A program made the position numbers and the translations under genes. Under the pieces are notes generated by a model that was not told the DNA's origin, made no database searches, and worked only from the letters and a program-made list of their open reading frames with translations. From Actinotignum sanguinis (GTDB lineage: Bacteria; Actinomycetota; Actinomycetes; Actinomycetales; Actinomycetaceae), in assembly GCF_003957255.1 (NCBI RefSeq), contig NZ_QDIE01000017.1, positions 1 to 48,823 of the forward strand: 48,823 nt of DNA. Reading direction: 5' to 3'. Numbering within the stretch: the first letter of the stretch is position 1; each line of letters opens with the position of its first letter. This document shows, piece after piece, positions 8,298 through 16,863 of this stretch.

Positions 8298-9398
8298 ATG
8301 AGTACCGCTAGCTTGAGCGCCGCCGGAGTGAGTATCTGGCTGGATGATCTATCCCGCGAGCGTATTGCCTCCGGGAATCTCGCTTCCCTCATCGATACAC
8401 ATACAGTGCGGGGCGTGACCACGAATCCCACAATTTTCGCCGCGGCCCTGCGCAACGGGGAAAGCTATACCGAGCAGGTGGCCGCCACCGCGGCGGCCGG
8501 CAAGGATGGCGACGAGGCCATTTTCGACATCATTATCAAGGACGTGCAGGACGCCTGCGATATTTTCCGCCCTATCTTTGAGGAAACAGGCGGGGAAGAC
8601 GGGCGTGTTTCCATCGAAGTTTCCCCGGAATTAGCACACGATACCTCGGCTACCGTGGCCCAGGCCCGCCAGCTGTGGGACCGGGTGAACCGCCCGAATG
8701 CCATGATCAAAATCCCGGCCACGAAGGAAGGCCTGCCCGCTATTACCGAAGTGATCGGGCACGGGATCTCCGTGAACGTCACCCTGATTTTCTCCCTGGC
8801 GCGCTACGGCGAGGTCGTGGATGCCTACCTCGCCGGCCTGGAAAAGGCCCAGCGTTCCGGGCATGCCCTCAGCGATATTCACTCGGTGGCTTCGCTTTTC
8901 GTTTCCCGCGTGGATACTGAAGTGGATGCCCGCCTGGAGAAGATCGGTACCGAGGAAGCCCTGGCACTACGCGGCAAGGCCGGGGTAGCCAATGCCCGCC
9001 TGGTCTACGAAATCTTCGAGAAGAAATTCGCGTCCGAACGTTTCACCGTGCTGGCCGCGGACCACGCGCATGCCCAGCGCCCGCTGTGGGCATCCACCGG
9101 GGTGAAGAACCCGAATTACCCGGATACCCTCTACGTTACCGAGCTGGTGGCTCCCGCAACCGTCAATACCATGCCGGAGAAAACCCTGGAGGCCACCGCG
9201 GATCACGCGGACATCACCGGGGATACCGTGCGTGAAAACTACGGGCAGGCACACCGGGTCTTCGAGGAACTCGCCGCGGTGGGCGTGGATATGGGCGACG
9301 TTGCCGCCCAGCTCGAGCGCGAAGGCGTGGAGAAGTTCATCGTCTCCTGGAAAGAACTGAGCGAAACGGTCAGCGCAGCGCTCGCGGCTGCCCGCTAA
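8298..9398 (+). CDS. tal: Transaldolase
   Basis: A 366-residue transaldolase of the long actinobacterial type, transferring a dihydroxyacetone unit between sugar phosphates in the non-oxidative pentose phosphate pathway. The N-terminal TTNPTIF motif and the Schiff-base lysine Lys138 in MIKIPAT are visible. An AGAAAGGA site precedes the ATG. Its 3' end overlaps the convergent GH32 gene by 29 bases, so there is no room for an intergenic terminator. The hairpin at 9502-9540, inside the opposing gene, may end its transcript. A transketolase is not adjacent. Confidence 0.95.
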   Translation: MSTASLSAAGVSIWLDDLSRERIASGNLASLIDTHTVRGVTTNPTIFAAALRNGESYTEQVAATAAAGKDGDEAIFDIIIKDVQDACDIFRPIFEETGGEDGRVSIEVSPELAHDTSATVAQARQLWDRVNRPNAMIKIPATKEGLPAITEVIGHGISVNVTLIFSLARYGEVVDAYLAGLEKAQRSGHALSDIHSVASLFVSRVDTEVDARLEKIGTEEALALRGKAGVANARLVYEIFEKKFASERFTVLAADHAHAQRPLWASTGVKNPNYPDTLYVTELVAPATVNTMPEKTLEATADHADITGDTVRENYGQAHRVFEELAAVGVDMGDVAAQLEREGVEKFIVSWKELSETVSAALAAAR

Positions 9399-11052
9399 GT
9401 CTGCCTGCGCCTAGTTGTTCAGAATCCTTGGTATTCATCGCCTCTGGCTCCGGCTCGGCCTGGGGGAAAGCATCCGTCATCTCCCACACCGAGGCCGCGA
9501 CCGTGATATCACCCTCCTCAGCCAGGAGGGTGATATCACGTATCCCTTCCACAAAGGCAAGGGAAGAAAGTACCCGCTCGCCGTTCCCGGCAATAACCTC
9601 TACCGAGCTGGCATCTACGAGCACTCGGAAAGTTAACGGTGCCAGCGCAGAGTCGCCCACTTTCTTAGGGACTGTCTCACCGGCAATGACACCGGTGCGC
9701 TCGCCCCAGAGGCAATAGGCCGGGGCCCAGGGCGCAGCCCGGTAGCCCAGATTCTCCACTGCCGCGCTCCGGTCCACCCCGATAGTTCCACTATTGCGGT
9801 CCACGATAATGCTCACGGAACTCGTGTCCGAACCGATACGCAGCCGCAGCCGTTCACATTCACCCGTGAGCATGCTTACGGAAATATCCGCAGCGGTGAC
9901 ATTACGAGCGAGGGTGAGGGGTGCGCTGGCGGCGAGTGCGGCGTCGTCGTTCCATAAACACTGGCCCCGCAGGCGCGCGAGGGCCGTGGCGGGCCGTAAG
10001 CACAGGTCGCCGGACTCGAGGTGAACACTCATTGGTACTGTGAGCTGGCCGGACCAACCATCTGCTGTGGATGCCGGGGCGCGCCCGAAGCTACCCATCC
10101 AGCCGAAAAGCGTGCGCTGCCCATCAATGACGCAGGTCTGTGGCGCGTAAAAACTATGACCCCAATTGAGGGTGCGATAGGGCACGCGGGGTTCAAAGCG
10201 CCCGCCGGGAGTCCAGCTGCCCAGCAGATAGCCGGCGCTATTGACATTGCAATGCGCGAAACCCTCTGGGCGTATTCCCATGGGGGAGAAAATCAGCACC
10301 CAGGTGTCGCCGAGCGGGAAGAAATCGGGGCACTCAAGCATGAAGACCCGCGGATCCGGGTGGCGGTAAAGCACGCACTCGAAACTCCAGCGCGCTAAGT
10401 CCGGGGAAGTGTACATCCACACTTCGCCACGGCAGTCCGCGCTTTGCACACCCACGACCATGCGGTACATATCTCCGTGGCGCCAGACCTTCGGGTCGCG
10501 GAAATCGCGTACGCCCTCCGGGGTAGGAACGACGACGCCCTTCTTCTCAAAGGTAACTCCGTCACGTGAGATCGCCCGGCACTGGGTCTGCCCGCAGCGG
10601 GCGATAGCTTCGTTGGTACTGTCCGTTTCGTTGGAGCAGTCCTCCCCGGTGGCTGTTTCCGAGTTGAGGTACCGATTCCCGGTGTAGAACACCTCAAGGT
10701 GTCCGCACGGGGCCTGAAGAGCAGAACCGGAAAAGACGCCATCGCGGTCGGCTTCCAGGGAGGGAGCCAGGGCGAGGGGACGGCGCTCCCAAGTGGCGCC
10801 GTCACGAGAAACTACGTGCCCCCAGTGCATAGGTCCCCATTCGGTGGAATAAGGGTGGTGCTGGAAGAAAACGTGGAGTTCTTCCCCGGTCTGAATCAGG
10901 CCATTCGGATCGTTGATCCAGCCGGCCGGCGCCGCGATATGAAAACGCGGGTACCAGCGTGGATTCACGGCGGTGGCGAGCTGGGCATTCGCAGCGCTGG
11001 CCCGGGCCAGCGCTGTATCGTGGTCGGCGGTGAACTCGAAGGAAAGCGACAT
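9370..11052 (-). CDS. GH32 beta-fructofuranosidase (sucrose/fructan hydrolase)
   Basis: A 560-residue glycoside hydrolase of family 32 that releases fructose from sucrose, sucrose-6-phosphate or fructo-oligosaccharides. The nucleophile motif WINDPNG (Asp48), the stabiliser RDP (185-187) and the acid/base motif EC (Glu240) are all in order, followed by a C-terminal beta-sandwich. There is no signal peptide, so it acts in the cytoplasm on sugar imported by the ABC system encoded just upstream. Since import is by ABC transporter rather than PTS, unphosphorylated sucrose or short fructans are the likely substrates. The gene begins 2 bases after the preceding permease. Its C-terminal coding region contains a perfect 17-bp palindrome (9502-9540). 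Confidence 0.93.
   Translation of the reverse strand: MSLSFEFTADHDTALARASAANAQLATAVNPRWYPRFHIAAPAGWINDPNGLIQTGEELHVFFQHHPYSTEWGPMHWGHVVSRDGATWERRPLALAPSLEADRDGVFSGSALQAPCGHLEVFYTGNRYLNSETATGEDCSNETDSTNEAIARCGQTQCRAISRDGVTFEKKGVVVPTPEGVRDFRDPKVWRHGDMYRMVVGVQSADCRGEVWMYTSPDLARWSFECVLYRHPDPRVFMLECPDFFPLGDTWVLIFSPMGIRPEGFAHCNVNSAGYLLGSWTPGGRFEPRVPYRTLNWGHSFYAPQTCVIDGQRTLFGWMGSFGRAPASTADGWSGQLTVPMSVHLESGDLCLRPATALARLRGQCLWNDDAALAASAPLTLARNVTAADISVSMLTGECERLRLRIGSDTSSVSIIVDRNSGTIGVDRSAAVENLGYRAAPWAPAYCLWGERTGVIAGETVPKKVGDSALAPLTFRVLVDASSVEVIAGNGERVLSSLAFVEGIRDITLLAEEGDITVAASVWEMTDAFPQAEPEPEAMNTKDSEQLGAGRLSGQPRALR
9502..9540. terminator. Perfect 17-bp hairpin inside the GH32 coding region
   Basis: CGTGATATCACCCTCCT (9502-9518) and its exact complement (9524-9540) flank the loop CAGCC. 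It lies within the GH32 gene but 104 bases past the transaldolase stop on the opposite strand. It is a candidate transcription end or pause for tal, although no U-run follows. The coded peptide simply repeats GDIT around LLAEE. Confidence 0.4.
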
Positions 11053-11054
11053 AG

Positions 11055-11932
11055 TTATCCCTTAATGCCGGAAGCGGCAATAGAGTTGACAAATTGCTTC
11101 TGGAAAGCCAGGAACAGCATGATGACAGGAACGGTGATCAGCGTGGAAAACGCCATGATCTGGCCCCAGGATACGTTGAGCTGCTGGAAATAGTCGATTC
11201 CAATCATTGCCGGGCGTAGTTCTTCTGATCGCACTGTCATAAGTGGCCACAGGTAGGAATTCCAAGCCGGCAGGAAAGTCAGAATTGCGACGGTCGCAGT
11301 AGCTGGGCCGGAGAGTGGCATAACGATAGAGCGGTAAATCTTGAACCAGCTCGCCCCGTCTACACGCGCTGCTTCGTCCAACTCTCGCGGAATCGAATCG
11401 AAGTACTGGTAGAAGAGATAAATGGAGAGAGCGTTGGCAATGAACGGGACAATCTGGACTTGGTAGGTATCCAACCAGCTCTGTGAAAAGCCGTTTGCAT
11501 CCAGCCACGGGAGCTTATTGACCCACCACAGCAACGGCAGAGCGAGAGTTTCAAAGGGCACGATAAGGGTCGCGATCACGACCGTCAGTGAGATCTTGCG
11601 CCCCCGGAACTGCAAGCGTGATAGTGCGAAAGCTGCCATGGAGTTCACGATGAGGCCGAAAACCACGATGCATACCGAGATAATGACGGAATTGAGGAGG
11701 AAGCGCCAGAACGGGATCCGATTGAATACCCCGGAATAGTTATCGAGGCTGAGGTCACCGACCGGGAGAAAGCTTGGAGGCCGCCCATATCCCCGAAAAT
11801 CTGGGTGTCGGGTTTGAAACTGGAGACCACCATGAAAAGCAGCGGTAGGCCGAAGATTGCGGCCAGACCAATACGCAGTGCCCAGATTCCGATAACACGA
11901 GGGATACTGCGAGAAGATGTCGCGGTGCTCAT
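11055..11932 (-). pseudogene. Sugar ABC permease (second, MalG-like), frameshifted
   Basis: This should encode an inner-membrane permease of about 291 residues paired with the upstream permease. It starts at ATG 11932, overlapping the previous stop by ATGA. The first frame gives a clear N-terminus ending SSFKPDTQIFGDMGGLQAF. Similarity then continues in the -1 frame with LPVGDLSLDNYSGVF and a full set of membrane helices, the EAA loop (ELDEAARVDGASWFKIYRS) and a normal C-terminus. The switch needs one added base at 11764-11771 (GGGAGAAA on the plus strand). The rest is intact, so it is either a very recent mutation or a sequencing error. If real, the fructoside importer would be inactive. An alternative reading as one shorter protein starting in the second frame lacks the first helix. 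Confidence 0.82.
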
Positions 11933-12909
11933 GCGCGGGCCTCCTTATCGCGAGTGAGATAGCGTTGCACAAGATTGACGGCAAGGACCAAGACGAAGAA
12001 GACTAGGGAAATTGCCGCGGCGTAGCCGGTTTGCTGCTGGTCATATCCGGTGCGCACTGCCTGGTAGACCACTGTGGAAGTGGAATCGAGGGGGCCGCCC
12101 TTCGTCATGATATTGATCTGGGTGAAGAGTGAAAATGCCGCGATGGTGATCGTAATGAGGATAAAGGTGCGGGTTTGGCGTAGTCCCGGCCAGGTGACGT
12201 GTTTGAACTGCTGCCAGGTGGATGCCCCGTCCAGGGCTGCCGCTTCGTAGAGTTCACCCGGGATTGTTTGCAGGCCAGATAGCCAAATAATCATATGCAT
12301 TCCGGCTGCCTGCCACGCGGACATAACGATAATGGCGAAGAGTGCCCAACTGGGATCTCCTAACCAATCCGGTCCGGAAACGCCGATCTTGGCCAGTAGC
12401 GCGTTGAGCAGGCCATCGGGCTGGTACATGAAGAGCCACAGCATGGAGACCACCACCATGGAGGTCACCATGGGGAGGAAGAATACGGTGCGGAAGAAAT
12501 TTAAGCCCGGGAACTTCTTATTTACGAGCAGTGCCATGATGAGGGCCAGGCCCGACTGGCCGGGCACGATAACGAGGGCGAAGATGAGGGTATTGCGCAG
12601 GGAAGCCCAAAAGACCTCGGTTCCGAAAAGGCGCTCAAAATTCTCTAGGCCGATGAATTGCATCGGGCGCGGTGAGATGAGGCGCGCGTCGGTAAAGGCG
12701 AGCACAAAAGTGAGAACGATGGGAACGACAAGGAAAAGGAGCATGAGGATCCCTGCGGGGGCCAGCATTCCCCACCCGGCCCGTGCCTGAGCGGAGGTTT
12801 CGCGCCGGTATTTTCGCGACGGCGCAGCTTGCTTAGCACGCTGAGAAGTCGTGGATGCCGGCCGGAGCGCGTGCTTACTCTCCGCGGTGGCCTGGGGTGC
12901 AGCAGTCAT
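11929..12909 (-). CDS. Sugar ABC permease (first, MalF/UgpA-like)
   Basis: A 326-residue inner-membrane permease of the carbohydrate uptake type. A basic cytoplasmic N-terminus of about 45 residues precedes helices starting at GMLAPAGILMLLFLVVPIV. The cytoplasmic EAA loop YEAAALDGASTWQQFKHV, which docks the ATPase, is intact. It forms the translocation pore with the next permease and receives sugar from the binding protein encoded upstream. No ATPase gene is present in the operon. A hairpin at 12932-13010 separates it from the binding-protein gene. The specificity for fructosides is inferred from the adjacent GH32 enzyme. Confidence 0.92.
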   Translation of the reverse strand: MTAAPQATAESKHALRPASTTSQRAKQAAPSRKYRRETSAQARAGWGMLAPAGILMLLFLVVPIVLTFVLAFTDARLISPRPMQFIGLENFERLFGTEVFWASLRNTLIFALVIVPGQSGLALIMALLVNKKFPGLNFFRTVFFLPMVTSMVVVSMLWLFMYQPDGLLNALLAKIGVSGPDWLGDPSWALFAIIVMSAWQAAGMHMIIWLSGLQTIPGELYEAAALDGASTWQQFKHVTWPGLRQTRTFILITITIAAFSLFTQINIMTKGGPLDSTSTVVYQAVRTGYDQQQTGYAAAISLVFFVLVLAVNLVQRYLTRDKEARA

Positions 12910-12931
12910 ATCATTGGCCTTTCGGCAGGGT

Positions 12932-13010
12932 GCCTGAGCTACCGGCTCCGATGAGAGTCCGTTGCAGAACGGGTGAAAAATTCTGACCCGGAGCCGGTGG
13001 TAGCTCAGGC
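12932..13010 (-). terminator. Hairpin between binding-protein and permease genes
   Basis: GCCTGAGCTACC (12932-12943) pairs with GGTAGCTCAGGC (12999-13010), and CGGCTCC/GGAGCCG extend the stem. Such intercistronic structures commonly keep the binding-protein mRNA in excess over permease mRNA by partial termination or 3'-end protection. Confidence 0.6.
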
Positions 13011-13027
13011 GCCTCGCGCATCAGGTG

Positions 13028-14326
13028 TTATTTGAAGAAGCCGTTGGCTTTTTGGTTGGCGTCAATATTCGCCACGGTTTGGTCGAGGATCTTCTTGGGA
13101 TCCCCGCCGTTGAGAATGTCCTGGGTCGCCTTGGTAAATTCCGTGGCGATGAAGGGATAGCCGGCTGTTTCGGGGCGCAGTACCGCGTACTTCTTGGAGA
13201 ATTCCCGGAAGATGGAGTACTTCCCGCCCTCGGCGAAGGCCGGAACTTCAGCGGTGGCGGCGTCCGTTGCCGGGATGTTACGGGTCGCAACCGATACGGA
13301 AGCTACGTACTTATCCTGGGCAGCGAATTTCATATAGTCCAGCGCTCCTTCGGGTGCTGGGCACGACGGCGACATACCCCACTGCCAGGATCCGCCGCCA
13401 ATCTTCGGACCCTTGCCAAAATCGGGCGGCGGGAGGAAGACGACGTCGTCGCCAAAAGCTTCTTCTGTGGGCTGTGCCGCCCACGAACCCATCCACAAGA
13501 AGGCCGACTTGCCATTAATGAAGTCCTGGGTGGGATCCGAACCTGCGTTTGCTGGAGTGTATCCCTCGGTCACGAGAGAACGCATCCACTTTGCCCATTC
13601 GAGGGCTTCCGGACCGTTGAGAGCGCCTTCCGCGCTTTCGAACTTCGAGCGGTTGATAAGGTCGCCGCCGAAGCTCTGCAGATAGGGAGAGTAGGCGTAG
13701 GGATACCATTCGCCCTGGTCAGCGGTATTGATATCGAAAGGTACCGCGTATTTTCCGGAGGCCTTCACCTTAGCGAGGGCATCGGTGAATTCATCGCGGG
13801 TCCACGGCTTATCAACGGTGGGGGTGCGGATGCCGAATTCATCGAGAATCGACTTGCGGGTAATGATAGAGAGGGCTACGTCGTAGTAGCCGTAGGAATA
13901 AATCTTGTCCTCGTAACGCCCCACGGTGGTGGGGAGGAATTTATTGAGGGTGTCATCCATACCTTCGAGTGGGGCGAGGTAACCTGCCCAGGCCCAATTA
14001 GGAACATTCGGGCCATCGATATCCATAATGCACGGGAGGCTATTGGAGGAAGCGGCCGCCACCACGGATTGGTTGTAAGAAGCCTGCGGGAAGGCTTGCA
14101 TAGTGACCTGGTATTTATCGGATTGTGCGTTGTAATCGGCAACGATTTGCTCGATAGCTGCGAGCTCTTCTTCATTGCCGGCGTTATGAGTCCACATGGT
14201 GACTTCTTGTTTCCCGTCCGCAACATTTCCTTGGGACGAAGTCCCGCCCTTGCTGCACGCGCTCAGCGTGAAAGCGAGTGCAGCGGCGGATGTTAGTGCG
14301 GTGAGTTGCCGGAATCTCTTACTCAT
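13028..14326 (-). CDS. Sugar ABC substrate-binding lipoprotein
   Basis: A 432-residue family-1 extracellular solute-binding protein. The signal peptide begins MSKRFRQLTALTSAAAL and ends with the lipobox LSAC, so the mature protein is lipid-anchored outside the membrane. The rest shows the two-lobe fold phrases VTMWTHNAGNEEELAAIEQI, GKSAFLWMGSW and the C-terminal ILDQTVANIDANQKANG. An ideal AAGGAGG site fixes the start at 14326. It is first in the operon with two permeases and GH32, so sucrose or fructo-oligosaccharide is the inferred ligand. The divergent LacI gene and operator-like sites lie upstream. Confidence 0.93.
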   Translation of the reverse strand: MSKRFRQLTALTSAAALAFTLSACSKGGTSSQGNVADGKQEVTMWTHNAGNEEELAAIEQIVADYNAQSDKYQVTMQAFPQASYNQSVVAAASSNSLPCIMDIDGPNVPNWAWAGYLAPLEGMDDTLNKFLPTTVGRYEDKIYSYGYYDVALSIITRKSILDEFGIRTPTVDKPWTRDEFTDALAKVKASGKYAVPFDINTADQGEWYPYAYSPYLQSFGGDLINRSKFESAEGALNGPEALEWAKWMRSLVTEGYTPANAGSDPTQDFINGKSAFLWMGSWAAQPTEEAFGDDVVFLPPPDFGKGPKIGGGSWQWGMSPSCPAPEGALDYMKFAAQDKYVASVSVATRNIPATDAATAEVPAFAEGGKYSIFREFSKKYAVLRPETAGYPFIATEFTKATQDILNGGDPKKILDQTVANIDANQKANGFFK

Positions 14327-14426
14327 CACCCCTCCTTGGGTTTGTTTGGTGCCCCGCCCGGGAAGCGGGAACAACATGCTAAAAGGGAACCATCACGCGG
14401 CACCTTTGCACCGTGATAAATGCATT

Positions 14427-14438
14427 TAGCACTTGCTA
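14427..14438. promoter_or_regulatory. Candidate LacI-family operator
   Basis: TAGCA-CT-TGCTA is a perfect 5-bp inverted repeat, extended imperfectly to TTTAGCACTTGCTAGAA. A matching half-site TGCTAAA lies at 14377-14383. It is placed about 100 bp upstream of the binding-protein gene and divergent from lacI, where local repressors usually bind. Confidence 0.4.
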
Positions 14439-14482
14439 GAAAGTGTAGAACCGCCCGTGAGTATGCACAATGTAAAGGTGCG

Positions 14483-14498
14483 TGTGAGCTTGATCACC
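14483..14498. promoter_or_regulatory. CRP/GlxR-like operator between lacI and sugar operon
   Basis: TGTGA-GCTTGA-TCACC matches TGTGA-N6-TCACA at 9 of 10 defined positions. It lies between the divergent lacI and binding-protein genes, 69 bp before the lacI start, and could place the sugar locus under global carbon control. Confidence 0.5.
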
Positions 14499-14566
14499 TT
14501 GATGATCGGATACTCTTAGCTCAGGCTGTAGCCCAAAGGTGGGATAGATCAGTGCGAGGAGGTTGG

Positions 14567-15583
14567 ATGAAGCGAGCGACGATTGCTCAGGTGGCGCAAC
14601 GGGCGGGTGTTTCACCCACCGCGGTAAGTTTGGTTCTCAATGACCGCCCCGCGCGTCTCTCTCAAGAAGTACGGGATCGGGTGATTGAAGCGGCGGCTGC
14701 CCTCAATTATCGCCCTAACCCGGCGGCACGTTCGTTGCGGACCAATACCACCGGGATTTACGGGGTCATTAGTCGGGATGTTACTGTTACGCGCTACGCT
14801 TCGGCAATGCTGCGTGGGATTCTCGACGCTGCAGACCAGGCTGAAAAAATCGTTTTTCTTGCGGAAGTTGGGGATAGTGTGAGCCGGGCGGAGAATTCGG
14901 TGCGCGAAATGCTCAATCGTAATGTTGATGGCCTTATCTTCGCGGAAATGGGAGCGAAGATGATCACCGTGCCGGAGATCGTGCAGGGGCTGCCCGTGGT
15001 GGTGTGTAATGCGGTACCGGATCGGGAGGGAATTTTTCCGGCGGTGCTCCCAGCCGAATACGAAGCGGGGCGACGCATGGCCAATGTGCTAATCGAGGCC
15101 GGGCATAGCAAGATTGCGATTATCGGCATGGATGATAAGTTGCGCGAGCCGCGCATATCAGCCACTATCGGCCATCGTTTTGACGGAATTCTAGATTCTT
15201 TTCGGGCCGCGGGCCTTACGCCGGTAAAGATTTTTCCCGGCACTCGCTGGGACCCAGATCTCGGTTACGAGGCGACGGGCGAGTTGTTGGATAACGGCCC
15301 GGAGTGCACCGCGATTCTTGCCCTTAATGATCGTATTTCTTTGGGAGCAATCCAGCAGTGTTTGGGGCGCGGTATGCACCTGCCCGATGATTTATCGATT
15401 GCGTCTTTTGACGACGACGAAATTGCTCTTTATGTCCATCCGGCTCTCACCACCATCGCTATTCCCTATTGGGAGATTGGGCAAACCGCCACCCGCCTAC
15501 TAGGCGAGGAAGGTGCGGGGGACCGTGACATTCACCTGGTGAATATGCCGCTGCGTATGCGCGAATCGGTACGCCGGCTCTAA
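14567..15583 (+). CDS. LacI-family transcriptional regulator of the fructoside locus
   Basis: A 338-residue repressor. The N-terminal helix-turn-helix (ATIAQVAQRAGVSPTAVSLV, then LNDRPARLSQEVRDRV) is followed by the hinge LNYRPNPAARSLRTN and a periplasmic-binding-like effector domain. The start at 14567 follows GAGGAGG; the upstream start at 14420 would add residues unlike the family. It is divergent from the ABC-GH32 operon, so it most likely represses that operon and responds to sucrose, fructose or a phosphate of them. Its stop overlaps the convergent DegT-like gene by 4 bases. Confidence 0.92.
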   Translation: MKRATIAQVAQRAGVSPTAVSLVLNDRPARLSQEVRDRVIEAAAALNYRPNPAARSLRTNTTGIYGVISRDVTVTRYASAMLRGILDAADQAEKIVFLAEVGDSVSRAENSVREMLNRNVDGLIFAEMGAKMITVPEIVQGLPVVVCNAVPDREGIFPAVLPAEYEAGRRMANVLIEAGHSKIAIIGMDDKLREPRISATIGHRFDGILDSFRAAGLTPVKIFPGTRWDPDLGYEATGELLDNGPECTAILALNDRISLGAIQQCLGRGMHLPDDLSIASFDDDEIALYVHPALTTIAIPYWEIGQTATRLLGEEGAGDRDIHLVNMPLRMRESVRRL

Positions 15584-16653
15584 GCGTCGAAATTATCTTG
15601 ACGCAGCACTTCCACTACCCGCCGCGCCAGCTCCGGCATCTGCGCGGGTGTGTAGCGCTGGTCGATGGGTAGGGCGAGGATATGCGGCCAGTCGATCATA
15701 TGGGTCAGGCGCGGCCAGAAAGCGGGGGTGAAAACTCCGCGGGCGGCGAGGCGCTCGGCCCAATGGTGCGGGGCGGGCCAGTGCGGCGGTAGGGCGTCCA
15801 GGTGGAGCGCGAGCGCGTAGGGCGCATGGCTCGCGGGCGCGTTGCTCGCGGTCACGGTGCTAGTAGCCGCGCAGCTTTCTTCCCCGCCGCGGAATAGCGC
15901 CGCCTCCGGCACCCCCTCGTTCAGCAATGCCGCGCGCAGGGCCCGGGCATTTGCACGCCGCCGTTCCAGCGCCGCCGCGATATCCAGGTGGCTGAGAATA
16001 TCCCGGGCGGGCCCGCTCATTGAGCTCGGGTTGAGAGCAGCATCGATGGCGGCCTCAGCTGCGCCGTCGTTCTCCACCCCGCGCAATTGCAGCAGGCCGC
16101 GCCGGGTAGCTTCGCGCGCCGCCGCATTACCCGCAGCCGCGGCGGGAAGCGAGGGGCCGAGCGCCCAGGCGCCGTCGGGAATCGGAAACCACTTCCGCAA
16201 CGATGCCGCGGCATAACGTGCGGGGATGTCCTGGGGAGCGGCACCGAAGTGTGCGTGCGTGAGATCGGCGACGACGACGCCACCGCGGCCCTCCCACTCC
16301 GCAAGCACGGCGCGCAACTCGGGCGCGGGCCAGGCTCCGAAGGTGGTGGAGATGAGGACCGCGCAGCGCAGCGGGTCGGTGAGGAGCGGCGCGAGCCGGG
16401 CCGGGGAGGGCAGGAGATCCGCGCCGACCTGCACCCAGTGGACCCGGATGCCTTCGAGCTGGAACGGTGTGAGCGCGGTCGCGCACAGAAAACCCGGCGC
16501 GATGATGCGGCGGATACCGCGGGCGGCGAGAGCCTGGGCGATAAGGCCGAGGGCCTGGCGCCCCGATTGCACCAGCATCGCACCGGGCGGAACCGGAAGA
16601 GCACGCGGGGCGCAGCGGTGCGGGAGAGAAGTGAATTCGCCGCCGAAGATCAC
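15580..16653 (-). CDS. DegT/DnrJ-like PLP-dependent enzyme, function unknown
   Basis: A 357-residue protein with the fold-type I PLP pattern: an N-terminal SGRQALGLIAQAL helix start, an aspartate in VVVADLTHAHFG, and ASLRKWFPIPDGAW, where the lysine is the likely Schiff-base residue. The family makes amino-sugars or related aminated compounds, but no sugar-nucleotide genes are nearby, so the substrate is unknown. The start is GTG at 16653 with a weak AAGG upstream. It stands alone, convergent with lacI and divergent from the nucleoside hydrolase. GC content is very high and alanine-rich even for this window. Confidence 0.6.
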   Translation of the reverse strand: MIFGGEFTSLPHRCAPRALPVPPGAMLVQSGRQALGLIAQALAARGIRRIIAPGFLCATALTPFQLEGIRVHWVQVGADLLPSPARLAPLLTDPLRCAVLISTTFGAWPAPELRAVLAEWEGRGGVVVADLTHAHFGAAPQDIPARYAAASLRKWFPIPDGAWALGPSLPAAAAGNAAAREATRRGLLQLRGVENDGAAEAAIDAALNPSSMSGPARDILSHLDIAAALERRRANARALRAALLNEGVPEAALFRGGEESCAATSTVTASNAPASHAPYALALHLDALPPHWPAPHHWAERLAARGVFTPAFWPRLTHMIDWPHILALPIDQRYTPAQMPELARRVVEVLRQDNFDA

Positions 16654-16794
16654 GGTGTATTACCTTGGAAAAAAGCTGCTGGAACGGTGCTGAACGGTGC
16701 CCTCGGGGTGGGGATAAACGCGTCATAAAGAACCATCATTATCCCTTTCATTAAAGACCCCACGAGTGACATTTGTTTCGTATACTCATGCTAT

Positions 16795-16844
16795 CCGGCA
16801 AGGGTGCCGGGTGGTGATTACGGTCAGCACGAAGGTCTTGACCG
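16795..16844 (+). promoter_or_regulatory. Structured leader of the nucleoside hydrolase operon
   Basis: Two hairpins precede the ribosome site GAGGAGG: CCGGCA-AGGG-TGCCGG (16795-16810) and CGGTCA with TGACCG (16821-16826 and 16839-16844). They do not match a riboswitch I recognise. They may affect translation or mRNA stability. Confidence 0.35.
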
Positions 16845-16863
16845 AATCTGAGGAGGAACCACA

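Noticed and set aside
11764-11771. Programmed -1 ribosomal frameshifting in the permease
   Set aside because: No X-XXY-YYZ slippery heptamer or downstream pseudoknot is evident, and such control is not known for this family; a mutation or sequence error is simpler.
16821-16844. A purine riboswitch before the nucleoside hydrolase
   Set aside because: The conserved three-way junction and loop sequences of purine aptamers are not present; only simple hairpins are seen.
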